Program-made: the position numbers and the translations under genes
Assembly: GCF_041729615.1 (NCBI RefSeq)
Contig: NZ_CP154874.1
Coordinates: 2,237,001 to 2,301,000, forward strand
Direction: 5' to 3'
DNA from: Pseudomonas alcaligenes
GTDB lineage: Bacteria > Pseudomonadota > Gammaproteobacteria > Pseudomonadales > Pseudomonadaceae
Length of the DNA: 64,000 nucleotides
Notes under the pieces: generated by a model
The model's database searches: none
What the model saw: only the letters and a program-made list of their open reading frames with translations
What the model was told of the DNA's origin: nothing
Part shown: piece by piece, positions 26,206 through 35,213 of the stretch
Numbering within the stretch: the stretch's first letter is position 1
Layout of the letters: each line of letters starts with the position of its first letter

Positions 26206-27324
26206 ATGCCCGAGCCCAGCCTGGATGTCTTCGACTACCTGCAGCGCATGCGTGAGCTGCAGGCCTCCGACCTGTTCCTCAGCGTCGGCGCGCCGGCCCA
26301 CGCCAAGGTCGAAGGGCTCAGCCAGGCCCTCGACGCGCGCGTGCTGGGTCCCGGCGAGGTCAAGCAGATGGCCTACCAGCTGCTCAGCCAGAAGCAGATC
26401 GCCGAGTTCGAGCGCGACCTGGAGCTGGACCTGGCGGTGAGCATGAACAATCAGGGGCGCTTTCGCGCCAACCTGTACTACCAGCGCGGCGAAGTGGCCA
26501 TGGTGGTACGCCTGATCAAGAGCGAGATTCCCGACTTCGAGCACCTCGGCCTGCCGAAGATGCTGGAGAAACTGGCCATGCAGGACCGCGGCCTGATCCT
26601 GGTGGTCGGCGCCGCCGGCTCCGGCAAGTCGACCACGCTGGCGGCGATGATCGACTTCCGCAACCGCCACAAGGGCGGCCATATCCTGTGCATCGAGGAC
26701 CCCATCGAGTTCCTCCACAGCCACCAGCTGTCCATCGTCGACCAGCGCGAGGTCGGCCTCGACACCCATAGTTTCGAGGAGGCCCTGCGCCACGTGCTGC
26801 GCGAGGCGCCGGACGTGATCATGCTCGGCGAGATCCGCGACGCCGCGACCATGCAGCACGCCCTGCACTACGCCGAGACCGGCCACCTGTGCCTGGCCAC
26901 CCTGCACGCCACCAGCAGCAGCCACGCTATCGAGCGCATCGTGCGCTTCTTCCCCGACGGCGCGCGCAAGCAGGTGCTGGCCGACCTCGCGCACAACCTC
27001 CTGGCGGTGGTCGGCCAGCGCCTGGTGCCGGGCCTGGCGCAGAAGCGCGTGGCGGCGGTGGAGCTGATGCTCGGCACGCCCTATATCCGCGACCTGATCC
27101 AGCGCGACGAACTGGAGCAGCTGCGCGAGGCCACCGCGCGCGCGGCCGAGCAGGGCCTGCAGACCTTCGACCAGCACCTGTTCGCCCTGGTCGAAGGCAA
27201 ACGCATCGGCCTGGCCGAGGCGCTCAAGTTCGCCGACTCGCGCACCGACCTGAGCCTGCGCTTCAAGCTGGAACGCGGCTTCGGCGCCGACGACAGCGAG
27301 CGCAAGGTGCTGCGCGACGGCTGA
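26206..27324 (+). CDS. PilT/PilU family type IV pilus ATPase (PilU-like)
   Basis: 372 residues. N-terminal PAS-like substrate-handling domain (LQASDLFLSVGAPAHAKVEG), then the RecA-like core: Walker A VVGAAGSGKSTTLAAM near residue 140, Asp box IEDPIEFLH, Walker B APDVIMLGEIRDAATM, and His box GHLCLATLHATSS. These define the PilT/PilU hexameric motors that depolymerise pilin fibres in the inner membrane. The C-terminus (ADSRTDLSLRFKLERG) resembles PilU more than PilT. CGGAG eight bases ahead supports the ATG at 26206 over upstream TTG and ATG codons. No PilT, YggS or PilM-Q gene is nearby; it stands alone, divergent from recC. It probably assists retraction as an accessory motor; that is inferred from family. 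Confidence 0.9.
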   Translation: MPEPSLDVFDYLQRMRELQASDLFLSVGAPAHAKVEGLSQALDARVLGPGEVKQMAYQLLSQKQIAEFERDLELDLAVSMNNQGRFRANLYYQRGEVAMVVRLIKSEIPDFEHLGLPKMLEKLAMQDRGLILVVGAAGSGKSTTLAAMIDFRNRHKGGHILCIEDPIEFLHSHQLSIVDQREVGLDTHSFEEALRHVLREAPDVIMLGEIRDAATMQHALHYAETGHLCLATLHATSSSHAIERIVRFFPDGARKQVLADLAHNLLAVVGQRLVPGLAQKRVAAVELMLGTPYIRDLIQRDELEQLREATARAAEQGLQTFDQHLFALVEGKRIGLAEALKFADSRTDLSLRFKLERGFGADDSERKVLRDG

Positions 27325-27407
27325 CCACCGCGCCGTTGACCCCGATCAATGGCCTTTCGCCAGCAGCGGCTATGGTGCGCACTCCCTGGACCACATCACC
27401 CACCGCC

Positions 27408-27701
27408 ATGCCCTGTCCGACCGCGCGCATCGCCTGCAGCGACCCGCAACTGGCCGCGCACCTGCGCCGCCTGTTCGGTGACTGCGAGGTGATCGAAGAC
27501 CCCCACCAGTGCAGCCAGGCGCCACTGTGCCGCTGGCTGGACGACGCCCCGCTGGGCCCCGCCGGCGAGGTGCAGGCCGCCCTGGCGGAAGCCGTCGCCA
27601 CCCTGGAACGTACCCGCCACGCCTTCCGCTCGCGCGAGCTGGGCCAGCTGCGCCGGCGCCTGGAGCAACTGCTGGTCGAATTGTCAGCGCCCACCGAATA
27701 A
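27408..27701 (+). CDS. Small protein of unknown function
   Basis: 97 residues from the ATG at 27408 (MPCPTARIACSDPQLAAHLR); an in-frame ATG at 27372 would add 12. Four cysteines occur in the first half (Cys3, Cys10, GDCEV, HQC..LCRW). The C-terminal half is a charged helix ending LGQLRRRLEQLLVELSAP. Third-position GC is as high as in neighbouring genes, and the frame is free of stops long before it only because it shares the opposite-phase reading of the PilU-like gene. It lies 83 bases after that gene on the same strand and before the structured leader of the globin-GGDEF-EAL gene. No family recognised. I think it is real but cannot prove it. Confidence 0.55.
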   Translation: MPCPTARIACSDPQLAAHLRRLFGDCEVIEDPHQCSQAPLCRWLDDAPLGPAGEVQAALAEAVATLERTRHAFRSRELGQLRRRLEQLLVELSAPTE

Positions 27702-27722
27702 GGTAGAAACGGCACAGATCGA

Positions 27723-27830
27723 GGTTCCGCCACAGGCGGGAACCGGCTTTGCCGGGCAGGACGAAGGGGCCTGCAAGACGAAGCGCCGCGACGTCGCGTT
27801 CAACCGAATGCGCCGTGCGGCGCTTTTTTT
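27723..27830 (+). ncRNA. Candidate structured RNA leader or small RNA ending in a terminator
   Basis: Four hairpins follow one another: GGTTCC-GCC pairing with GGC-G-GGAACC (27723-27744), CCGGC-TTT-GCCGG (27743-27755, sharing bases with the first), GCAGG pairing with CCTGC across an ACGAAGGGG loop, and the CGCGACGTCGCG palindrome. They end in a rho-independent terminator at 27810-27830, 37 bases before the ATG of the globin-GGDEF-EAL gene. This layout suits a leader with attenuation (riboswitch-like) or a free small RNA. I could not match it to a known riboswitch class; the c-di-GMP-I consensus does not fit. Confidence 0.5.
27810..27830 (+). terminator. Terminator just upstream of the globin-GGDEF-EAL gene
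   Basis: Stem GCGCC / GGCGC with a GTGC loop followed by seven T (27824-27830). It may end the small gene at 27408 or act as a conditional terminator in the leader of the downstream gene. Confidence 0.7.
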
Positions 27831-27867
27831 GTGCCCGCAGAAAAACAACAACGCGAAAGGTGAGGTC

Positions 27868-30123
27868 ATGGATTCAGCGCAACTACTGCGCCAGCTGATG
27901 CGCCGCATCGGCCTGGACCGCGAGGAAGTCGACGAGCGCTGCCGCCTGCTCGACTGGCAGCCGGCCGACGGCGCGCGCCTGAACCGGGCGGCATCGGCCA
28001 TGGAGCCGGCGCACCAGCTGTTCGTCGAGCGCCTCTACCAGCATCTCGGCGCCTTCCCCGGCCCGGCCGGCCTGCTCGGCGCCGAGCAGGTGGTGGCGCG
28101 CCTCAAGCACCGCCAGCTGGACTACTACCAGCGCCTGTGGCGCGGCCCCTACGACCGCGACTACCTGACCGGGCGCCTGCACATCGGCCTGATCCACCAG
28201 CGCGCCGGCGTCGAGCCCAAGTGGTACCTGGCCGCCTACCGCCTGTACCTGGAGCAGATGAGCCACGCGCTGTTCGCCGAACAGCCGCAGCAGGCCCTGT
28301 TCGCCAGCCTGCTCAAGGCGGTGTTCTTCGACATGACCCTGGCCATCGACACCTACGGCGCCGCCCAGCGCCAGGCCCTGGAGGACAGCGAGGCACGCTT
28401 CGCCCGCGCCCTGCGCGGCGCCCACGACGGCCTGTGGGACTGGCACCTGGAACACGACCGGCTGTACGTCTCCGAACGCTGGGCCGGCATGCTCGGCCTC
28501 AGCCGCGACGGCCTCGGCGAGGGCAGCGCGGCCTGGCTCTCGCGGGTCCACCCGGACGACCTGCCGGGCCTGCGCCAGGCCATCGACGCCCACCTGGCCG
28601 GCAGCACCGCGCAGCTGCACCACGAATACCGCCTGCGCCGCCAGGACGGCGGCTACCTCTGGGTGCTGACCCGCGGCGTGGCCGAGCGCGACCACGAGGG
28701 CCAGCGGCGCATGGCCGGCTCGCAGAGCGACATCAGCGCGCGCAAGGCGGTGGAGCAGCAGCTGCGCCACGCCGCCCGCCACGATCCGCTGACCGGCCTG
28801 GCCAACCGCCTGCGCCTGGACGAGCTGCTGCAGCAGGCCCTGCAGCAGCTCGGCAAGGCCGGTGCGCGCGAGGCGGCGTTGCTGTTCATCGACCTCGACC
28901 GCTTCAAGCTGATCAACGACAGCCTCGGCCACCAGGCCGGCGACCGCGTGCTGGTGGAGGTCGGCCGGCGCCTGCAGCAGTGCCTGCGCCCCGGCGACCA
29001 CCTGGCGCGCTTCGGCGGCGACGAGTTCGTCGTGCTGCTCACCGACCTGGCCTGCGGCGGCGATGCCGAGCCGGTCGCCCAGCGCATGCTCGACGCCCTG
29101 CACCAGCCGCTGCACCTGGGCGAGCAGACCCTGGTAGTCAGCGCCAGCATCGGCATCGCCGCGCTGCCGGCGCACACCGCCGCCGAGCAGGCGCTGCAGG
29201 CCGCGGACCTGGCGCTGTACCGTGCCAAGCAGGCCGGCAAGGCGCAGTACGCCCGCTACAGCCAGGAGCTGCAGGCCGCCGCGCGGCGCCAGCTGGAGCT
29301 GGAGAGCGCGCTGGGCCAGGCCCTGGCGCACGACGAATTCGCCCTGCACTACCAGCCGATCTGCCGCTTCGACCAGGGCACACCGCGCCTGGTCGGGGTC
29401 GAGGCGCTGCTGCGCTGGCGGCATGCCGGCCGGCTGATCGCGCCGCAGGAGTTCATCGCCTCGCTGGAGGAATCCGGCGAGATCCTCCGTGTCGGCGACT
29501 GGGTGCTGCGCCAGGCCTGCCGCCAGGTGCGCGCCTGGCAGCTGGCCGGGCAGGGCCAGCTGCGCTGCGCGGTCAACCTGTCCAGCCGCCAGCTGCAGCA
29601 GGAGGACTTCGTCGCCCGCCTCACCGACATCCTCATGGACAGCGGCCTGGCGCCGGCCAGCCTGGTGCTGGAGATCACCGAGAGCCAGCTGATGCAGGAC
29701 TGCACCGCCACCCTGATCGCCCTGCGCGAGCTGGGCAGCCTGGGTGTGCGCCTGGCGCTGGACGACTTCGGCACCGGCTACTCGGCGCTGGGCTACCTCA
29801 AGCGCTTCCCGCTGCACATCCTCAAGGTCGACAAGAGCTTCATCGGCGATGCCGACGCCGAGTCCTGGGCCATCGGCCGCGCCATCATCGGCCTCGGCCG
29901 CAGCCTGGGCCTGGAAGTGGTGGCCGAGGGTGTGGAGCAGGCCGCGCAGCTCGACATCCTGCGCGCCGAGGGCTGCCAGCTGGCCCAGGGCTACTGGTTC
30001 AGCCGGCCGCGCCCGGCCGCCGAGCTGCAACGCCTGTTCCGCGGCGAGGACTGCTTCGAGGGCCTCTGGTGCCTGCTCGCCGAGGGCGCCGAGCCACACA
30101 GCAAACGGGAGACCCGCGCATGA
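27868..30123 (+). CDS. Globin-sensor PAS GGDEF-EAL bifunctional c-di-GMP enzyme
   Basis: 751 residues, no membrane helix. Residues about 1-160 look like a globin-coupled sensor (helical; [14 protein letters not shown], then [20 protein letters not shown] with a likely haem His). A PAS domain follows (about 175-295: [37 protein letters not shown]). The GGDEF domain has an intact FGGDEFVV with an RPGD inhibitory-site motif five residues before it. The EAL domain has [39 protein letters not shown] and EGVEQ, so phosphodiesterase residues appear complete. AAAGGTGAGG precedes the ATG at 27868. The protein probably couples O2 or NO binding to c-di-GMP turnover; its stop overlaps the next gene, an Aer-like receptor. 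Confidence 0.9.
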   Translation: MDSAQLLRQLMRRIGLDREEVDERCRLLDWQPADGARLNRAASAMEPAHQLFVERLYQHLGAFPGPAGLLGAEQVVARLKHRQLDYYQRLWRGPYDRDYLTGRLHIGLIHQRAGVEPKWYLAAYRLYLEQMSHALFAEQPQQALFASLLKAVFFDMTLAIDTYGAAQRQALEDSEARFARALRGAHDGLWDWHLEHDRLYVSERWAGMLGLSRDGLGEGSAAWLSRVHPDDLPGLRQAIDAHLAGSTAQLHHEYRLRRQDGGYLWVLTRGVAERDHEGQRRMAGSQSDISARKAVEQQLRHAARHDPLTGLANRLRLDELLQQALQQLGKAGAREAALLFIDLDRFKLINDSLGHQAGDRVLVEVGRRLQQCLRPGDHLARFGGDEFVVLLTDLACGGDAEPVAQRMLDALHQPLHLGEQTLVVSASIGIAALPAHTAAEQALQAADLALYRAKQAGKAQYARYSQELQAAARRQLELESALGQALAHDEFALHYQPICRFDQGTPRLVGVEALLRWRHAGRLIAPQEFIASLEESGEILRVGDWVLRQACRQVRAWQLAGQGQLRCAVNLSSRQLQQEDFVARLTDILMDSGLAPASLVLEITESQLMQDCTATLIALRELGSLGVRLALDDFGTGYSALGYLKRFPLHILKVDKSFIGDADAESWAIGRAIIGLGRSLGLEVVAEGVEQAAQLDILRAEGCQLAQGYWFSRPRPAAELQRLFRGEDCFEGLWCLLAEGAEPHSKRETRA

Positions 30124-31709
30124 AGATCAACCTGCCGGTGAGCCAGCGCGAGGTGGCGGTGCCCGCCAGCGCCAACATCCTTTCCACCACCGACCTCAAG
30201 GGCGCGGTGACCTACGTCAACCCGGACTTCGTCGCCATCAGCGGCTTCACCGAGGCCGAGCTGCTCGGCCGCAACCACAACCTGGTGCGCCATCCGGACA
30301 TGCCGCCGGCGGCCTTCGCCGACCTGTGGCGCACGCTCAAGGCCGGGCGCTCGTGGATGGGCCTGGTGAAGAACCGCTGCAAGAACGGCGACCACTACTG
30401 GGTCAGCGCCTTCGCCACCCCGGTGGTGCGCGGCGGCGCGGTGGTGGAGTACCAGTCGGTGCGCAGCCGCGCCGCCCCCGAGCTGGTGGCGCGGGCCGCG
30501 CCGCTGTACGCCGCGTTGGCCGCGGGGCAGACCCCGCGAGTGCTGCGCCGGCCGCGCCTGGAGCTGGTGCCGCGGCTGATGCTGCTGGGCGCCGGCCTGC
30601 CGCTGCTGGCCGGGCTCGGCCTGGGCCTGGCCGGTGTGCTGCCCGGGCTGCCGGCGCTGCTCGGCGGCGCGGTCGGCGGCGGCCTGCTGGCGGCCCTGCT
30701 CGGCTGGCAGCTGCGCCCGCTGGCGACCCTGGCGCGCCAGGCCCGCGGGATCGCCGACAACCCGCTGAGCCAGTGGGTGTACTGCGGGCGCAACGATGCC
30801 CTGGGGCAGATCGCCTTCGCCCTGCGCAGCCTGGAGGCCGAGGCCGGCGCAGTGGTCGGGCGCATCGCCGACTCGGCGCGCCAGCTCAGCGAGGACGCCG
30901 GCGAGCTGGCCGCGGCGGTGGACTGCAGCCAGGGCGCCAGCCTGCAGCAGCAGGCCGAGACCGAGCAGGTGGCCAGCGCCGTCGACCAGCTGGCCGCCAG
31001 CGTGCAGGAGGTGGCGCGCCACGCCCAGCTCAGCGCCAGCGCCGCCGCCGAGGCCAACCAGGCCACCGACAGCGGCCTGCAGCAGGTCGAGCAGACGCGC
31101 CGGCAGATCGCCGCGCTGGCCGCCGAGGTGGAGCAGGGCAACCGGGTGATCAGCCAGCTGCAGGCGCACAGCCAGGAGATCGACCAGGTGATCGAGGTGA
31201 TCCACGGCATCGCCGAGCAGACCAACCTGCTGGCGCTCAACGCCGCCATCGAGGCGGCGCGCGCCGGCGAGGCCGGGCGCGGCTTCGCCGTGGTGGCCGA
31301 CGAGGTGCGCGGCCTGGCCACCCGCACCCAGCAGTCCACCGCGCAGATCCAGGCCCTCATCGAGCGCCTGCAGCAGGGCACCACGGCGGCGGTGGCGGCC
31401 ATGCAGCGCAGCCAGGCGCAGGCCCGCGACAGCGTCAGCAATGCCATGCAGGCGGCCGACGCGCTGCACGGCATCAACCGCCAGGTCGAGGCGATCAGCG
31501 GCATGAACCTGCAGATCGCCACCGCCGTGGAGGAGCAGAGCGCGGTCGGCGAGGACATCCAGCGCAACCTCGACGGCATCCGCCAGGCCGGCACCAGCAG
31601 CGTCGCCGCCAGTGGGCGCAGCCGCCACAGCGCCGAGCACGTCGCCAGCCTGGCCGAGCGCCTGCAACTGCTGGCCGAGCAGTTCCGCGCGCTGGGCCGG
31701 CAGACCTGA
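30120..31709 (+). CDS. Aer-like PAS methyl-accepting chemotaxis protein
   Basis: 529 residues. ATG overlaps the stop of the c-di-GMP enzyme (ATGA). A cytoplasmic PAS domain comes first ([51 protein letters not shown]), the arrangement and near-exact motifs of Aer energy-taxis receptors that bind FAD. Two hydrophobic helices form a membrane hairpin at about 155-200 with little periplasmic loop, then a HAMP-like linker ([20 protein letters not shown]). The signalling hairpin tip is canonical ([39 protein letters not shown]). No C-terminal CheR/CheB pentapeptide is present. It likely signals redox or oxygen state to CheA; coupling to the upstream globin protein is suggested by the overlap. Confidence 0.92.
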   Translation: MKINLPVSQREVAVPASANILSTTDLKGAVTYVNPDFVAISGFTEAELLGRNHNLVRHPDMPPAAFADLWRTLKAGRSWMGLVKNRCKNGDHYWVSAFATPVVRGGAVVEYQSVRSRAAPELVARAAPLYAALAAGQTPRVLRRPRLELVPRLMLLGAGLPLLAGLGLGLAGVLPGLPALLGGAVGGGLLAALLGWQLRPLATLARQARGIADNPLSQWVYCGRNDALGQIAFALRSLEAEAGAVVGRIADSARQLSEDAGELAAAVDCSQGASLQQQAETEQVASAVDQLAASVQEVARHAQLSASAAAEANQATDSGLQQVEQTRRQIAALAAEVEQGNRVISQLQAHSQEIDQVIEVIHGIAEQTNLLALNAAIEAARAGEAGRGFAVVADEVRGLATRTQQSTAQIQALIERLQQGTTAAVAAMQRSQAQARDSVSNAMQAADALHGINRQVEAISGMNLQIATAVEEQSAVGEDIQRNLDGIRQAGTSSVAASGRSRHSAEHVASLAERLQLLAEQFRALGRQT

Positions 31710-31799
31710 GCTGGCGCGCGCGGCGAACTGCGGCCAAGCTGAACAGCAGGGGCGCCGGGCGGCGCCCACGACAACGAGCGTGCCCGACGAGGCTGCGCC

Positions 31800-33473
31800 A
31801 TGCTGACCCTGCTCAACCTGCTGTCTGCCATCGCCCTGCTGGTGTGGGGCACCCACATCGTGCGTACCGGCATCCTGCGCGTGTACGGCTCGCAGCTGCG
31901 GCGCATCCTCAGCCACAGCGTGGCCAAGCGGCCGCAGGCGTTCGCCGCCGGCATCGGCGTCACCGCCCTGGTGCAGAGCAGCAACGCCACTGCCCTGCTG
32001 GTCACCTCCTTCGTCGCCCAGGGCCTGATGGCGCTGCCGCCGGCGCTGGCCATCATGCTCGGCGCCGACGTCGGCACGGCGCTGATGGCGCGGGTGCTGA
32101 CCCTCGACCTGGCCTGGCTGTCACCGCTGCTGATTCTCGCCGGGGTGGTCCTGTTCCTCTCGCGCAAGCAGCGCCGCGCCGGGCAGATCGGCCGCGTGGC
32201 GATCGGCCTCGGCCTGCTCCTGCTGGCCCTGCAGCTGATCGTCGAGGCGGCGCGGCCGATCGCCGAGTCGCACGGCTTCGAGGCGTTGTTCGCCTCGCTG
32301 ACCGGCGACCTGCTGCTCGATGCCCTGGTCGGCGCGCTGTTCGCCATCCTCACCTACTCCAGCCTGGCCGCCGTGCTGCTCACCGCGACCCTGGCCGGCA
32401 GCGGTGTGATCGGCCTGCCGGTGGCCATCGGCCTGGTCATCGGCGCCAATATCGGCAGCGGCGTGCTGGCCCTGCTGAGCAGCAGCATGCAGTCCGCCGC
32501 CGGGCGCCGGGTGGCCCTCGGCAGCCTGCTGTACAAGCTGCTCGGCCTGCTCCTGGTGCTGCCCCTGGTGCAGCCGCTGGTGGACTGGATGGGACGCCTG
32601 GAATGGTCGGCGGCGACCCTGGTGATCGCCTTCCACCTGGTCTACAACAGCCTGCGCTGCCTGCTGCTGTTGCCCACGGTGGGGCCGATGGCCAGGCTGT
32701 GCAGCCTGCTGCTGCCGGAGCGCGCGCGCGACGACGGGGTGGCCCGGCCGCGCCACCTCGACCGCGCCGCCCTCGACACGCCGAGCCTGGCGCTGGCCAA
32801 CGCGGTGCGCGAGACCCTGCGCATCGGTGACCTGGTGGAGCAGATGCTGGCCCACCTGCTGGAGGTGCTGCGCGACGGCTCCGCCGAGGCCGGCCAGCAG
32901 CTGCGCCGCCTGGACGACGACGTCGACGCGCTGTACGGCGCGGTCAAGCTGTACCTGGCGCAGATGCCGCGCGACTACCTGGCCGTCCACGACAGCCGGC
33001 GCTGGGCCGAGATCATCGAGCTGGCGGTGAACCTGGAGCACGCCGGCGACCTGATTGAGCAGATGGCCGGCAAGCTGGACAGCCACAAGCGCACCCGCCA
33101 CCACTTTTCCGCCGAGGGCCTGGCCGAGCTGACCACCCTGCACGGCCTGCTGGCCGCCAACCTGCGCCTGGGCCTCAACGTGTTCCTCAACGGCAACCGC
33201 GACAACGCCCGCCGCCTGCTGGAGGAAAAGCAGCGCTTCCGCCAGGAGGAACGCCGCCTGGCCCACGCCCATGTCGACCGCCTGGCCCAGCAGGTGGTGC
33301 AGAGCATCGAGACCAGCGCCCTGCACCTGGAGCTGATCGCCGACATGAAGCGCCTCAACTCGCTGTTCTGCAGCAGCGCCTACGCCCAGCTGGAGGCCCA
33401 CGAAGGCGCCCCCGGGGTGGCGCCGCAGGGCTCCGCGGAGCCCCCGCCGGCGGAGCAGCCGACCCGGCACTGA
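31800..33473 (+). CDS. Na/Pi cotransporter family protein with a PhoU-like C-terminus
   Basis: 557 residues. About eight membrane helices in the first 310 residues. The inverted-repeat signature appears as ALVQSSNATALLVTSFV near residue 60 and, less perfectly, LTYSSLAAVLLTATLAGSG near residue 185 (SSN replaced by SSL in the second copy). From about residue 340 a soluble helical domain resembles PhoU (RIGDLVEQMLAHLLEVL, VNLEHAGDLIEQMAGKL). Homologs (NptA, YjbB) move phosphate with sodium, often as exporters. It stands alone, 90 bases after the chemoreceptor gene and 58 bases before the DUF5924 gene. Direction of transport and regulation are not visible. Confidence 0.92.
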   Translation: MLTLLNLLSAIALLVWGTHIVRTGILRVYGSQLRRILSHSVAKRPQAFAAGIGVTALVQSSNATALLVTSFVAQGLMALPPALAIMLGADVGTALMARVLTLDLAWLSPLLILAGVVLFLSRKQRRAGQIGRVAIGLGLLLLALQLIVEAARPIAESHGFEALFASLTGDLLLDALVGALFAILTYSSLAAVLLTATLAGSGVIGLPVAIGLVIGANIGSGVLALLSSSMQSAAGRRVALGSLLYKLLGLLLVLPLVQPLVDWMGRLEWSAATLVIAFHLVYNSLRCLLLLPTVGPMARLCSLLLPERARDDGVARPRHLDRAALDTPSLALANAVRETLRIGDLVEQMLAHLLEVLRDGSAEAGQQLRRLDDDVDALYGAVKLYLAQMPRDYLAVHDSRRWAEIIELAVNLEHAGDLIEQMAGKLDSHKRTRHHFSAEGLAELTTLHGLLAANLRLGLNVFLNGNRDNARRLLEEKQRFRQEERRLAHAHVDRLAQQVVQSIETSALHLELIADMKRLNSLFCSSAYAQLEAHEGAPGVAPQGSAEPPPAEQPTRH

Positions 33474-33531
33474 CGCCCGCCCGGGCGTCATGCGATGATG
33501 CGCGCCCCGCAACGACCCCGCTCCAGCCTCG

Positions 33532-34539
33532 ATGCCGCACTGGAAACCGCACCTGCTGCGCCTGCTCGCCCTGTTGCAGCGCTACCCCGGCCTGATCGCC
33601 GCCTTCGGCTTCTGCTCCGGCGTGGCCAGCTTCCTGCTGGTCGACCGCCAGGAAGGCGTGGGCAAGGTGATCGCCGTGCTGATGCTGCTGAGCTGGGCCT
33701 GGCTGCTGCTCGAGGGCCTGCTGACGCGCGGCGCGGCACGCTGGCTGGGCATCGAGGTGCCGCCGCTGCTGCTGCGCTACCTGACCCAGCTGATCCACCA
33801 GGAAAGCCTGTTCTTCGCCCTGCCGTTCTTCTTCGTCACCACCGCCTGGAACAGCGGCCAGGCGCTGTTCACCGGCCTGCTCGGCGCGGCCGCCCTGCTG
33901 GCCATCATCGACCCCCTCTACTACAGGTGGCTGGCCGCGCGGCGCTGGCTGTACCTGAGCTTCCACACCCTGGCGCTGTTCGCCGTGCTGCTGGTGGCGC
34001 TGCCGCTGATCGTCCACCTGACCACCGCCGAGAGCTACCGCCTGGCCCTCGGCGTGGCCCTGGTGGTGGCCCTGCCCAGCCTCGGCAGCAGCCTGCGCAT
34101 TCAGCGCTGGTGGCGCTGGCCGCTGCTCGCCAGCCTGCTCCTGGCGCTGGGCCTGGGCGCCTGGCTGGCACGGCCCTGGGTGCCGCCGGCGACCCTGTGG
34201 CTGAGCCAGGTGGCGGTCACCGCGCAGCTGCAGGCGCGCAACCCCGGGCAGAGCCTGGAGCGGGTCGCCAGCGCCCAGCTGCGCGACGCCGGGCTCTACG
34301 CCTTCACCGCGATCAGCGCGCCGCGCGGGCTGAACGAGCGCATCTACCACGTGTGGCGCCACCAGGGCCGCGAGGTCGACCGCATCGCCCTGGACATCCA
34401 CGGCGGACGCCAGGCCGGCTACCGCGCCTGGAGCCACAAGCGCAACTTCCCGGCGCAGGCCGCCGGCGCCTGGCAGGTGCAGGTGGTCACCGAGGCCGGC
34501 CAGCAGATCGGCGTGCTGCGCTTCACGGTCGTCGACTAG
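33532..34539 (+). CDS. DUF5924/DUF2914 family membrane protein
   Basis: 335 residues. Six or seven hydrophobic helices fill the first 210 residues (LIAAFGFCSGVASFLLVDR, LFFALPFFFVTTAWNSGQAL, LYLSFHTLALFAVLLVALPL). The C-terminal 110 residues form a soluble beta-rich domain (LNERIYHVWRHQGREVDRIA, YRAWSHKRNFPA, WQVQVVTEAGQQIGVLRFTV) that matches the DUF2914 type, placed on the periplasmic side if the helix count is even. No reaction is known for the family. It is followed by a small lipoprotein gene 56 bases on, possibly in one transcript. Confidence 0.83.
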   Translation: MPHWKPHLLRLLALLQRYPGLIAAFGFCSGVASFLLVDRQEGVGKVIAVLMLLSWAWLLLEGLLTRGAARWLGIEVPPLLLRYLTQLIHQESLFFALPFFFVTTAWNSGQALFTGLLGAAALLAIIDPLYYRWLAARRWLYLSFHTLALFAVLLVALPLIVHLTTAESYRLALGVALVVALPSLGSSLRIQRWWRWPLLASLLLALGLGAWLARPWVPPATLWLSQVAVTAQLQARNPGQSLERVASAQLRDAGLYAFTAISAPRGLNERIYHVWRHQGREVDRIALDIHGGRQAGYRAWSHKRNFPAQAAGAWQVQVVTEAGQQIGVLRFTVVD

Positions 34540-34595
34540 CCGGCGGGCGCGCCGTCGGGCAAGCTGCCGACCTGGCAACTCGCAAGGAACGCATC

Positions 34596-35213
34596 ATGCT
34601 CAGAGCCCTCACCTGCCTGCTCGCCGCGCTGCTGCTGGCAGGCTGCGACAGCCGCACGCAGCCGGATGCCCGGGAGCGCGCACTGCTGCTGACCGCCGCC
34701 GACTTCGGCGAGCCGGAAGCTCCCGGCCAGGCACGCCTGCGCCGAGAAACCAACTACCTGACCAGGCGCGTCGACATCAGCTACGACTACCGGCAGTCAC
34801 CGGGATTCTTTCTGCACAGCGGGGTGTCGCTGATGCCCAATGCGACCGATGCGGTCGTGAGCAGCTTCGCCGCCATCCAGGGTGCGGGTATCGGCATCAG
34901 CAACGCCGACGGGGATGTGACCCAGGAGACGCTGGCGCTGAGCCGTGAGCTCGGCAGCCATGCCGAGCTGATATTGCTGCGCAGCGCAGGCGAACCGGTC
35001 GGCAACATGTTCGCCGTCAGCATCGGCGAGAAGATGTTCTTCACGGTATTCAGCGGCCGCCACCACTTCGCTTCGGCCACGGCCTTCGAGGACTTCATCG
35101 CGCCCAAGCTGGCGCTGCTCGAGGCCCACGACTACGACGACCCCTTCGTCGACTGGGGCAAGGGCCTGCTCGCCGAGCGCGCGCCGGAGGCCGAGAAGCC
35201 CGCCAAGCCCTGA
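34596..35213 (+). CDS. Putative lipoprotein of unknown function
   Basis: 205 residues. A lipobox is clear: LLAALLLAGCDSR with the modified Cys at 18. Asp at position +2 after the Cys would favour inner-membrane retention by the enteric rule, though Pseudomonas sorting differs. The mature protein has mixed strands and helices (TNYLTRRVDISYDYRQSPGF, FFTVFSGRHHFASATAFEDF) and an acidic C-terminus. AAGGA eight bases ahead supports the ATG at 34596. The stop codon abuts the stop of the convergent chemoreceptor gene with no base between them. No family recognised; a link with the DUF5924 protein before it rests on adjacency only. Confidence 0.82.
   Translation: MLRALTCLLAALLLAGCDSRTQPDARERALLLTAADFGEPEAPGQARLRRETNYLTRRVDISYDYRQSPGFFLHSGVSLMPNATDAVVSSFAAIQGAGIGISNADGDVTQETLALSRELGSHAELILLRSAGEPVGNMFAVSIGEKMFFTVFSGRHHFASATAFEDFIAPKLALLEAHDYDDPFVDWGKGLLAERAPEAEKPAKP

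Noticed and set aside
27702..27830. c-di-GMP-I riboswitch upstream of the GGDEF-EAL gene
   Set aside because: The conserved class I core segments and tetraloop-receptor arrangement could not be found, despite the suggestive gene context.
27883..30099. 738-residue minus-strand open frame opposite the globin-GGDEF-EAL gene
   Set aside because: Low-complexity antisense translation; the plus strand carries clear GGDEF and EAL motifs.
29744..32830. Plus-strand open frame of over 1000 codons across three genes
   Set aside because: Gly/Arg/Ala/Pro-rich out-of-frame reading of genes with intact domains; a by-product of high GC.
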